This document shows, in pieces, positions 42,301 through 54,300 of a stretch of DNA of 64,000 nucleotides (position 1 is the stretch's first letter; each line of letters starts with the position of its first letter). Position numbers and translations under genes: made by a program. The notes under the pieces were generated by a model. The model saw nothing but the letters and a program-made list of their open reading frames with translations, was not told the DNA's origin and did no database searches. Source of the stretch: Paulownia fortunei (taxonomy: Eukaryota; Streptophyta; Magnoliopsida; Lamiales; Paulowniaceae); the NCBI GenBank assembly GCA_019321725.1, contig CM033123.1:248001-312000 (forward strand), in the 5' to 3' direction.

Positions 42301-45300
42301 TTTTACTTAATCTTCAAAGTCAGGCATCTACAGCACTGCAATTTGGAAATGCTGACCCCCTGTCCCCTTGTACAAATTTTGATCGGATATGGGTGTCTCC
42401 AAAAGGTGTCTGTTTTCTTCCATGAGTTTATTTCTGGGATTTGTTTGTCTCCTATGGGTTTATTCTCTGTATTTTCTCCCCCCACACCCGTGGGAAAAGA
42501 AAAGGGAGAAAAGCCAGAAAACCTGTGTCCCCTCTATTATAAAAGTGTGTATAAACATAATTTATTGTACTTATTTGTTCACAGAGAATGGGCGTCTCAG
42601 CAAGCTGACATTTTGGAGGCCCCGAGCTCCATCAAACTATGTTGTTTTGGGTGATTGTGTGACATCAAGGTAATTGTGGTATACATTTTGCATTATTGCT
42701 TGCAGTTATTTTTTTTATCAAAGTTTTGTTATGCAAGAGCACGTTAGAAACTAGTCTCCGTATCTGTCTTTGTTTGTGTGGGTGACCTTATATGAAAGAT
42801 CATTTCTATAATAACTGGGATGAATAAAAGACTCTGGTTTTTCTCTGTTGATGATTCTTGAGTTTGGAAGAGGAGGGGACTTCCAGTCTTTTTGTTGTGG
42901 ATTGTAAATTGCAGCTTAATTTTTTTTTATTGTATTTGCTAGTGGCGACTATAGTTATACAGCTGCACATTGCTTTGAAATCTATTATTGACACACTCGA
43001 ATTCGATTATGAGTGAAGTGTAACAATCCTGTTATAAGTCAGTTGCCTCTCTGTCTCTCTCTCCCTCTCTATTCCTTCCTGGACTTGGTAATGGTGTTAG
43101 CCATATATTCTTTCTATCCCAAATTTATAGCTCCCTTGTCCCTTTTGAACTCCATTTCCTTCAATGATTTTTCTTTCCCTAACTTACCAATTAGAAATGA
43201 TTTAACACTACTATCTCTCAACAATTACTATAAAGATGAATAATATAAAGATACACAAAAAAATTTAACTTTTTCATTTCTCATTTAGTACTCCGTGTTG
43301 GGTGGGAGCTGTAATTTTGGGACAGGGAGATTATTAACTGGGCTACTCCCATTGCAGTGAATTTTATGGACATTTAGAAAGTTTTTTGATGTCTTACTTC
43401 TCTGTCTCTTGGTTTCTCTCTCTGTGTGTATTTTCCTTCCCGGAATTAGTAATGTTGTTAGCAATGTACTATCTAGGCTACTCTCATTGCACTTGGCATG
43501 AATTTTGGTTACGTCTTGTAGAAAAAGTTTTTTCACGTTAAACTTTGTCGAATCTTAAATCTATAGAAGTTGTTATGCAATTCCAAGCTATGTCAAATAT
43601 TGGTTCTATATGCTATTTCTTGTTTGTTTCTGACATATGTTTTTGCATGTACTATCTAGGCTACTCTCACTGCACTTGGCATGAATTTTGGTTACGTCTT
43701 GTAGAAAAAGTTTTTTCATATTAAACTTTGTCGCATCTTAAATCTATAGAAGTTGTTATGCAATTCTAAGCTATGTCAAATATTGGTTCTATATGCTATT
43801 TCTCGTTTGTTTCTGACATATGTTTTTGCATGTGCAAATTCTTTGCCACTGACAAAGTGCTGTGTTACTTTCATAAATATATCATTTTGTCGCTGTTAGG
43901 TCCGGCCTTCTCTTCGCAACCTTGATGTATGCATTGATTTTTTTTATTTTTCATTTTTTCATACTGCTCAGGCCAAATCCTCCTTCACAGTCAGTCCTGG
44001 CTGTGAGTAACGCATATGGTCGCGTACGGAAGCCTCTTGGTTTTAAGCTCATTGGTTTGTTTTCGAGTATTCAGGGACAACAGACTGATGAAGTCCTTTC
44101 AAATATTGATAGTGACTGTTCTCTTTGGCTACCTGTTGCACCTCCTGGATACTTGGCATTAGGTTGTGTTGCACATATTGGAAGTCAACCGCCTCCAAAT
44201 CATATTGTTCATTGTGTTCGTTCTGATCTGGTGACTTCAACAACATATTTAGAATGTTTACTCAATACTTCTGCTAATCCTTTATTTGAATCGGGATTCA
44301 GCATATGGCGTCTAGACAACTGTCTCGGGTCATTTTATGCCCATCCATCTGCTTGCTGTCCTTCCAAAAACTGTTGCTTTGACCTGAATCATCTTCTTCT
44401 TTGGAACTCTAGCCAGCGTCAATCTTCATCAAATGAATCTCTCTTGGATTTTAGTAGTGAACAGGAAAATGCATGCCTCCAGACATGTAGCCAGGGTGCA
44501 ACTTCATCTGGTTGGGATGTTTTAAGATCAATTTCTAAAGCAAGCACATATTACATGTCAACCCCAAACTTTGAGAGAATCTGGTGGGACAGAGGTGGTG
44601 ATCTTCGCCGACCATTTTCACTATGGAGACCTATACCTCACCTTGGATATGCCATACTGGGTGACTGCATAACTGAAGGGTTAGATCTTCTATTTGTGTA
44701 GTCTTTGTCACTGTTATAAATCTCTATAGTGGCAGTATCAGCAGATGCATTTTAGAGTTTCTTATCTTTGTTTTTTGGTAATGCTGCTTCCCAGCTTGGA
44801 ACCTCCTCCATTAGGCATCATTTTCAAAGCTGATGACCCTGAAATTTCTGCAAAACCTGTTCAATTTACAAAAGTTGCTCATATTGGGAAGAAAGGCGCA
44901 GAGGAAGCTTTCTTCTGGTACCCCATTGCCCCCCCTGGTTATGCTTCTTTGGGATGTATAGTAACACAACACAATGAAGCACCTTGTTTGGAATCAATTT
45001 GCTGCCCAAGAATGGATTTAGTTAGCCAAGCTAACATAGCTGAGATGCCTATCTCAAGATCATCAAGTTCAAAAGCATCTCATTGCTGGAGTATTTGGAA
45101 AGTTGAGAATCAGGTTAAGTTACAATCAGAAATTAATATCGACTGTAGTTCTTACCCTCACCATTTCTGGTCACCCAGTGTTTCCATGATTGCAGTTTTT
45201 CCTTCCTTTTTCATATACTTCTTTGTTTCTGCAGGCCTGCACATTTCTTGCTCGTTCTGACCTGAAAAAGCCATCAAGCAGATTAGCATTTGCTATTGGT

Positions 45301-48300
45301 GATTCAGTGAAGCCAAAGACAAGGGACAACATAACGGCTGAGATGAAAATAAGATGCTTTTCTCTGACTATTTTGGACAGCTTGTGTGGAATGGTTTACA
45401 CCTTACAGATTAATATTTCCTTTTGCCATGTTCAGTATTTTTTGAGCTTGATTTATTTCTTGATCTTGTATCTGCGTTTTCTTTCCAGATGACTCCACTT
45501 TTTGATACCACTGTTACTAACATCAAGCTAGCGAGTCATGGTCGCCTTGAGGCAATGAATGCTGTCTTGATTTCTTCCTTTGCTGCATCAACTTTTAATA
45601 TTCATTTAGAAGCCTGGGAGCCACTTGTTGAGCCATTTGACGGAATATTTAAGTAAGAATTTTAGGTTCTCCAATCTTTTTTCCATTTTTTTTGATTTTT
45701 TTTTTTTATACCAAATCCATTGGCAAACTGACTGCATTAAATAATTATCTTCCGCTTGGAAGGCTTGAAACATATGATACCAATTTAAGCCAACCGGCTA
45801 GAGTAGCCAAAAGAATGCGAATTGCTGCTACCAGTATTCTGAATGTGAATCTGAGTGCTGCAAATGTTGATACCTTAGCACAAACCGTGGATTCTTGGAG
45901 AAAGCAGAGGGAACTTGAAGAGAAAGCAATGAGATTGTATGAGGTTGATTGATTCCTATTTTTACCTTCACACTCTCTCCAGGTTCTTATTCTTGCTTAT
46001 ACTTCTTCTTAACTGCTTATTAACTTCCACAGGAAGCTGCTTGTCCTGATGCATCTGACCAAAAATCAACCCATCTGGCTTTAGATGAAGATGATTTTCA
46101 GACTGTGATAGTGGAAAATAAACTTGGGTGTGATATATTCCTGAAAAAAACTCAGCATGATTTTGATACCGTCAATTTACTGCCTCATGATGATTGTGCT
46201 GCTTTGTGGATACCACCTCCAAGGTATTCTGACAGATTAAATGTTTCGGATGAATCAAGGGAACCTCGATGTTATGTTGGAATTCAAATAGTTGAAGCAA
46301 AGGTGGTTATTTATCAACTTAGATTATTCACAGATTTACCCTTTGTTTTTATTTAGAATATTGTTATTTTAGTTTTAAATTTTTGTCCTCAATCTCTGCA
46401 GGGTTTACCTCTTCTTGATGATGGAAATAGTCATCGATTTTTCTGTGCTTTGCGCTTGCTTGTTGAGAATCCGGAAGCTAATCCGCAAAAGCTTTTTCCT
46501 CAAAGTGCGAGAACAAAGTGTGTTAAACCATTAACTACTAAAGTAAATGATTTTGATGAAGGCACAGCTAAATGGAATGAACTCTTCATTTTTGAAGTTC
46601 CTCGGAAGGTATGGAATGCTGATACCACCACAGCCAACCCCAATTCTAGAAAGAAGGGGGAAAAACTGAAATCCCAACACATACATGATAACCGAAGATA
46701 AAAGATTAGAATTTGTGTGAGGGTCATATTGTTTCTTTGTTACTTTTCAGTAATCTAACTGGATAATGGAGTGAACCGGAGACATCTGTCTCTCTGTCCC
46801 CCCCCCCCCCCCCCCCCCACCGTACTCTCTCTTGCTCACTCCTTCACAACAGCCATGCCTTTGGATCAGGAGCAGGAAGAGTAAGCACTAGAGAGTGACA
46901 GAGAGTCTTTAGGCATATTGTTGCACAGCTTGATGAATTTTTTTGGGATTGGGTTCCTGTGATTTATATTATACTTATAATCTTACATCTTTAGAACTAG
47001 TGAGTATGCTTTAGAATTCTGTAACATGTTGTTTCTTTCTCGTTCTCATTAAATTAAATTATGGCAGAGATGGTTTCTGAAGAAGCTTATATTTTTAGTG
47101 ATAAAAGACAATCCTTGTTTCAGATGCAATTACTCTCACCCAAGTTACAGTGGTTCGGCTGACATTCAATTTTTTTTTTAAATTCTTATTTTACATCATG
47201 TTTCTTATATATATATATATATATATATATTTAGGTTAATCTTACCCTTGTCGATGTCATTAATATCAAGCAAAAGTTTATTGGTCTGTATTGTGTTATA
47301 TGTTGCCCTCACTCCTTTGGCAATGTAATGTATAGATTCCAAGGAATCCAACTATGCTTCAAATTCTCTATGTTTCTTTTACACTTATATAGTCTGACTA
47401 ATTTTATACACTTTTTTTAGACTGGTATACTCTATGATATCTAAGTTTATCTAAAATGACTTTTCTATGTGTAATTGTTGTAGGGAATGGCTAAGTTGGA
47501 AGTGGAAGTAACAAACCTTGCTGCAAAGGCCGGTAAAGGTATCAGCCACTTGGCACATTGGCTGGAAACTCCAGCACTGTTTCTTTCTTCTTTCTTTTTC
47601 TTTTTGAGTGCAGGACAGTCTGTAACCTATACTAATGTGTTTGCTTTTGATATTCAAGGGGGCACTTGGGACAAATCACCAAGTGTAATATATTTTCTTG
47701 TACAGAACATTAAAAACTCCTGCAATCGGTTGCTGCCCATTAACTTAATGTGGCATGCACCTTAAGTGAAAGAGGACCCTGGTTTCATAGTTATCAAAAA
47801 TCATTTATTTTTTTTCAAATAATTCTTTGAATAATCTGCAAGATGTGCATTTTTGAATTGAAGAATTGTTTGCTACAATTAAACAATAACTACTTTTTTA
47901 GGATGTATAATTTATGTAGATAGCTTAGCTTAATGGGATTTTAAATTTTTTCCTACTTATCACTAGACTACATATGAGGATATGCTGTGTTAATTTTGCT
48001 TGTGGCAATCTAACACCTCCTGTTTGGTCAAACATTAGGTGAGGTTGTGGGTGCATGCTCATTTTCTGTTGGACATGGTACGAGCATGTTGAAGAAGGTT
48101 GCTTCTGTTAAAATGCTCCATCAAACATCTGATGTTCAAAGTATTGAATCTTATCCACTAAAACGAAAGGTAGGTGAATTTTTTTTTATTTGTTTCTCTT
48201 TTGGCTCGTGTTTAATGTCATAACTTTCTTTGTGTTCTTATCATTCTCTTTTCAGGGCCAACATTTTGATGAAATGCATTCTCGTTGTTGCCTTTTCGTT

Positions 48301-51300
48301 TCCACTTCTTTCATTGAGAAGAGCATGGTTACTGACTTCGACAATGAATGGGGAGAGGGAAATGATTTAGATGGAGATATGGGTTTCTGGGTTGCACTTG
48401 GTCCAGAAGATCCATGGGATGGTTTTCGTTCATTACTTCCTCTATCAGTGATTACCAGGAAACTGAAAGATGATTTTGTGGCTTTAGAGGTGTCTATGAA
48501 AAATGGCAAGAAACATGCGGTTTTCAGGGGTCTTGCTACGGTGACAAATGATTCAGATATCACATTGAATATCTCTACATGCCATGTCTCAATGATCAAT
48601 GGTCATGATATTTCTTCTAGGATAAGCAGTAATAACTTCATCATTGAAGAGATCTTCGAAAATCAACAATATCATCCAGTATCTGGTTGGGGTAACAATG
48701 ACTATGGTTCTCGTGATAAGGATCCAGGGCATTGGAGTACTAGGGATTTCTCATATTCATCTAAAGTGAGTTCTTTTTTTTTTATATATATAATATATAT
48801 TGTAAAAAATCTTGGTTTTAATCTTGCTTTTAAACTCGATATTTTGATGATTTTTTTCCTGCTTTCCTTGAAGGAATTCTTCGAAACTCCTCTTCCCCCT
48901 GGATGGAAATGGGCATCAATGTGGACTGTTGACAGATCTCAGTTTGTTGATACTGATGGTTGGGCTTATGGAACTGACTATCAGAGTTTAAAATGGCCTC
49001 CAAATTCTCCCAAGTCAGGAACAAAATCAGCTCGAGATGCTGTCCGTCGAAGGCGATGGACCCGCACAAGGCAAGAAGTTGATGACTTGGCCTCAACAAA
49101 CCAAAATTTTATTGACATCACTATATGTCCAGGTTGCTCTTCAGTTTTACCCTGGAGAAGCATGTCTAGGGATTCTAACCAGTGTCTACGAATTCGTCCT
49201 TCAAGTGATCATTCTCAAACTTACTATGCTTGGGGCCGTCCAGTTTCTGTCGAGAAGGATTCATTGTCTGTTGACCAAGCTTCACCTTCTCGTCAAAGTA
49301 CCTTGAAGCATGGAACAAAGACCCCGATTTCTCCATTGAGGCTAGATCAGCTGGAGAAGAAGGATCTTCTTTGGTGTTGCCCTGGATCTAGTGGTAGATT
49401 ATTTTGGCTCTCCATTGGCACAGATGCATCAGTTCTTCATACAGACCTTAATGCCCCTGTTTATGATTGGAAAATATCAGCCAGCTCTCCGCTGAGGTTG
49501 GAGAACAGACTTCCTTGTTCTGCAGAATTCAAAATCTGGGAAAGGCTGAGAGATGGTAAAAACATAGAAAGACAGCATGGTTTTGTATCATCACGTGGGA
49601 CTGTACACATATACTCTGCTGACATAAGGAATCCGATATGTGTAATGTTATTTGTTCAGGGTGGTTGGGTTATGGAAAAGGTAATCTCTTTCGGTTTGAT
49701 TACGCGTGTGGGCATATGCATGCATGTTTGCATATATATGTGCATGATACTGTTTTTTCAAAAAAAGTTATTTGATGATGTCATATTTATGTCTCTTGGT
49801 AATTCAGGACCCTGTTCTTATTTTGGATATGGCATGTGGTAATCATGTTTCCTCATTTTGGATGCTTCATCAGCAGAGAAAAAGGTACAGTCTCAGAGTT
49901 CTTTACATATAAGTTTCAATATCACCTTCTTCTGATACTTCCCCTTCTTCCACCTCACGCACTTAGTTTTGGAAATCTGTACAGTTGGCTTAATTTGTCT
50001 TAATTCATGAAGTATTTGATGTGATGACTGGGGATGCATGTATGGATTTCGTTTCTTCCAATTGCATATGATATTTTCTAAATTATTTTGTTAAGCACAG
50101 AGAGGCTATTATCATATCCAATGGGTCTGTGAAGGACCTATGATCTATATGTTTGAAGCAGAGTTGAATAGTCATTTACCAGTATGCTTGTCTCCATCTG
50201 ATCCAGAAGCAACATCCTCTGATGGAATTTAGTAAATTTTATTCTCAAAAGCCATCTTTTAAGAATGATTTGTACCAAGACTTCTTATGTGTCACCATTT
50301 AATGAAAATGCAGTTCTAGACTGTGTCCTGTGTCGGTTGAAATGGCGCTTTATTAGCTCTGTACATGAAATCTTGTATAAGAGCTAACAATTGAAATTGA
50401 ATTAATAAATACTTTCAAATAAGGATTAGGTCTCTGATAAAATTAGTATGTGATTTTGATCGAATATCTGAAAGAGGGCTGCAGTCTTTTGTGATATGGT
50501 GGCCAGAAGGAATGGGTGGGGGAGGGGTGGTGGGCTACAGCGAGAGATTGCAACAATATGTTAAATTCTGCTACTGTAGGCCACATTTTCATAATTTTCG
50601 TTAGTTGATTGAATGAAAGAAGTTGAAATGAGCTGCCACTTACTGTCCAGTTGGGGCTGCTATTCTCATCAGTATTTGAATTGGTTCTGAGCAAGAGGGA
50701 GTGTACTCATGGCAGCATCTGTGGAGCAAGTGATGATAGATCTGCCTGTGCCACTTACAATATTTCAGTCCTGTATGAAATAGAAGGATTCAATTGGTTT
50801 ATAGCGAGTTGTCTGTTTCAAATTGTGGACATGTATCTTGACTTAAATGTTATGATAAGATTTATTACCCCTAAAGTTTAGCTACATGTCATCAGTGCCT
50901 AGGATGATTAACATAACCACAAATGTGTTTCATTCTTTATTGTGCCACAAAAATCTTTCCTTCATAAAAAACCAAAGGGATATATGCCTGCCTTAACAAT
51001 GTTTGATTAGGTGATCTATTTAAGAATTGATTTGACTTTGGTTTCTTTTCTTCGTGATTCCTTTCCTGCAGGAGGTTACGGGTCAGCATTGAGCGTGACC
51101 TGGGAGGAACTGCTGCTGCCCCCAAAACAATAAGGTTTTTTGTTCCCTACTGGATAAATAATGATTCTTTCCTCCCGTTGGCATATAGAGTGGTGGAAAT
51201 TGAACCGCTGGAAAGTGCGGATGTGGATTCTCTTATGATCTCCAAAGCAGTTAAATCTGCAAAATCAGCGTTGAAATATCCTTCAACCCCGGTGGTTGGG

Positions 51301-54300
51301 AGACAGGTTGGTATGAGGAAAAATATACAAGTATTGGAAGCTATTGAAGATACTACTCCAACACCTAGTATGCTTTCTCCACAAGACTATATTGGCCGTG
51401 GTGGTGTTATGCTATTTTCATCGCGTAATGATATGTATCTGTCTCCAAGGGTGGGCATTGCTGTTGCTATTCGAAATTCTGAAAACTTCGGTCCTGGGGT
51501 ATCACTTCTTGAGCTGGAGAAAAAGGTGATACAGAGATTATAATTTATTCTTAATGATAATTTGAGGATATTTTTCCTTTGGATAATTTTTTGACTTACA
51601 ATTTCAAATATTCACTAACTTGACTCTTCAGCAAAGAGTTGATGTGAGGGCATTCCAATCTGACGGAACTTACTACAAGCTTTCTGCTGTGCTGCACATG
51701 ACTTCAGACAGAACAAAGGTACAAATATTCATCATACAATTAAGATATAAAATACTCATCATACAATTAAGATATACATAGATTGTGCAATTTTAATTCA
51801 CTTGTATTCATAATTTTCCGATCTTTTTTGGACTTTCTCTCTGATTGGCTTATTTCTACGTTATGCAAATGTGTATTTATCATGATTAATTTCTATTTCC
51901 AGAAATATAAGGGATCTAAAAAATTCTCCAAAGTAGCCTAGGTGTAGTGGGGTGATTGCAATGCTGTCTAAGTTTTTTTGTAACTCATGAAACCTCCCTT
52001 GTGGTTTTGGAAATTATAAAATACTCCCTTTGACATTAATCCAGTTTTGCAGTTTTCCTATTATGTGCACAGCCTTTAAAGAAAATGTGGAATTAGCAAC
52101 AACAGTGGAAGAGAAAAAAAAAAATCCTGTTTCAACCTTGGTCTACTGTTTGGAAAATTTTCTGGGATAAGTACCCTATGGAAACCATGTTTTAGACTTC
52201 ATTTTCCAATTCTTGCAGCAATGGTAATAAAAGCAAACCTGGAGGTATGTGAATGTAGTTGCTACATAAACATATAGTTACAATGTGGTGGGCGAGAGAA
52301 TTAGTTTGGAGTTGCACGAATTTTTTTTCCTGCCATGTCTCTGCCCACATCCATTAATGGCATCTTTTTTGGGTGTAACATTCATGGGCTATTTACTTTT
52401 TGTTCTTTATGAAGCATAATTTGTTAATTTATTCATCCAGATATGGCTTTGATAGCAGATCTGAGGATTTCATTTTGTGAGTATAGTGTGGCTGTCTGTC
52501 TATATGTCCACACACACACACACACACACAGGAGGAGGAGGGGGAGACATGTAGGCTACCGCCCATAGCAATGGATGTGGTATTTGAATTAACTTCATTT
52601 GAAATATTTTCACCCTTGCATTTTTTTGTTTTATATTTTTTGGTTTATGCTTAACTGATGGATAAAAGAGTAATTTTTCACCTACAGCATCTAATATATA
52701 TATATATATATATATTTGGAGGGGTGGGGTGGGTTTTTCGGGGTGAGGTGGATTTAATTTGAAATATCATGGGTAGATATCACTAATTTGACAAACCTAC
52801 GGGGAGGGCAGGATATAAGTATATATGAATTACAAAGGACAGGCTAAGCCAAGAATTTTGTGAAAGTGAAATTTTGAGTGTATACTTGACTCGTCGAACT
52901 TCATGTAGGATATAGAACTCTTTTGTAGCTTATAAGTTCTAGACAGATTGCTATCGAAACCTTGCGTTGCCCTAGGATAGCTCCTCTCAGATGAATTTGT
53001 TGAAATGTTACGGATAAGTTTCAGAGATTTTTTGCTTTTACTTTTCAAAATCTATAGTTAGTCAGTAAATTGGTATTTGAATTTTTCAGATTTTATCCCA
53101 TTGGGAATTGGTTTTCGTATGAGTTTCAATAGGTCTATATAGATTATACATGAGCAACTTTGAAGTTAGCTAATTTCAGTAACTGATATCTTCCACTGAA
53201 TAATGGGATCTAGGAAGAGAAATTCTGATTTTTCTTTATTCCTTGTTCATAAAAATGAAATTTCTTATCTAATCTGTGGTTTTGTTTTGCAAGAAATTTT
53301 GCAAAGCATATCTTGGGCGTGACACTTCCTGTATATATGCAGGTGGTACATTTTCAGCCACACACAATGTTTATCAACAGAGTTGGGTGTAGCATATGTA
53401 TACAGCAATGTGATACTCAATTTCTAGAATGGCTTCATCCTACTGAACCTCCCCAACATTTTGGATGGCAGTCTGGAAAAGCTGAATTGCTTAAGGTCTG
53501 TGTAATCAGCCATACCCTTTATATACATACTCTCCTTCAAAGATACATGACTGACTTTATCCATCTCATTGCTTAAGTTGCGGATGGACGGGTACCAGTG
53601 GAGTGCACCATTCTCGATTGGCTCTGAAGGTCTGATGTCTATATGCTTGAGAAGTGAGCTAGGAAGTGATCAAATGAATCTTTCAATTGAAGTAAGAGGT
53701 GGGACAAAGACCTCACGCAATGAAGTTATATTCCGTCCCAGTTCTTTTTCAAGTCCTTACAGGTGATTGTTGAATCGTAATTCTTTATATAACTTTGTTA
53801 TCCTTGGAAGTAAATCAATCATCTCGCCAAGAAATGTTGCAATTCAATGTAGGAGTATGTGATAATACTATTTGTTTCTTTAATGGAGAAGCAAGGTTTA
53901 ATCTCTGCTGAGCTTGTTCCTTATGTCGACTTATTTTGTGTGGATATAGTTTGGCCGCTGATATATATTATGTTCTAGGAACTAAACTTTTGTGCGCTCA
54001 TATCTTTTCTCTTTTTTTCTCCAAAAAATTCTTCGGCTTATAATCCACTGGATACGTTCATCCTGCACATCAGTTTTCCCGTAATAGCTTAAGAGATTCC
54101 CTTTTGACAGAAGTGACTTCTGATTATCATGCTAACTGTGGAGTAGGATTTGGTTGCATAGTTTATGTTCAATTAATTGTTATCCTGTTTAACAGAAACC
54201 TGGCTATAGTGTCTCAGTGTCTGCTTTCTCCCCTTTTGGGCTGTTTGTACTCCGTGGTCTACTTTCCAAACCACAGGCTAAAGGCTGGGGAACTTTAAGA

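Larger units (their letters stand above)
45235..48169 (+). other. VPS13 exons 41-47: pre-C2 region and C2 domain
   Basis: Exons: 45235-45393, 45489-45652, 45763-45943, 46033-46302, 46402-46608, 47484-47538, 48039-48169 (residues 2360-2748). The C2-like fold begins near YVGIQIVEAKGLPLLDDG, continues through FFCALRLLVENPEANPQKLF, GTAKWNELFIFEVPRKGMAK (the usual W-N-E-x-F strand) and LEVEVTNLAAKAGKGEVVGA, and ends at SFSVGHG. Few of the calcium-binding Asp residues of classical C2 domains are apparent, so calcium-independent membrane or protein binding is likely. Confidence 0.8.
48256..53762 (+). other. VPS13 exons 48-54: VAB (SHR-BD) adaptor-binding region
   Basis: Exons: 48256-48765, 48874-49680, 49808-49884, 51072-51525, 51632-51718, 53343-53495, 53578-53762 (residues 2749-3505). 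Markers include FWVALGPEDPWDGFRSLLPL, FFETPLPPGWKWASMWTVD with DGWAYGTDYQSLKWPP, a basic RRRRWTRTR stretch, and IRFFVPYWINNDSFLPLAYR, the SHR-binding-domain signature. In yeast and human VPS13 this region binds Pro-x-Pro motifs of membrane adaptors. The intron between exons 48 and 49 (48766-48873) is a multiple of three and stop-free. Confidence 0.85.

Noticed and set aside
44049..44246. Minus-strand frames opposite VPS13 exons (for example 44049-44246, 37925-38344, 48252-48599)
   Set aside because: They lie wholly within well-supported exons of the other strand and resemble nothing known.
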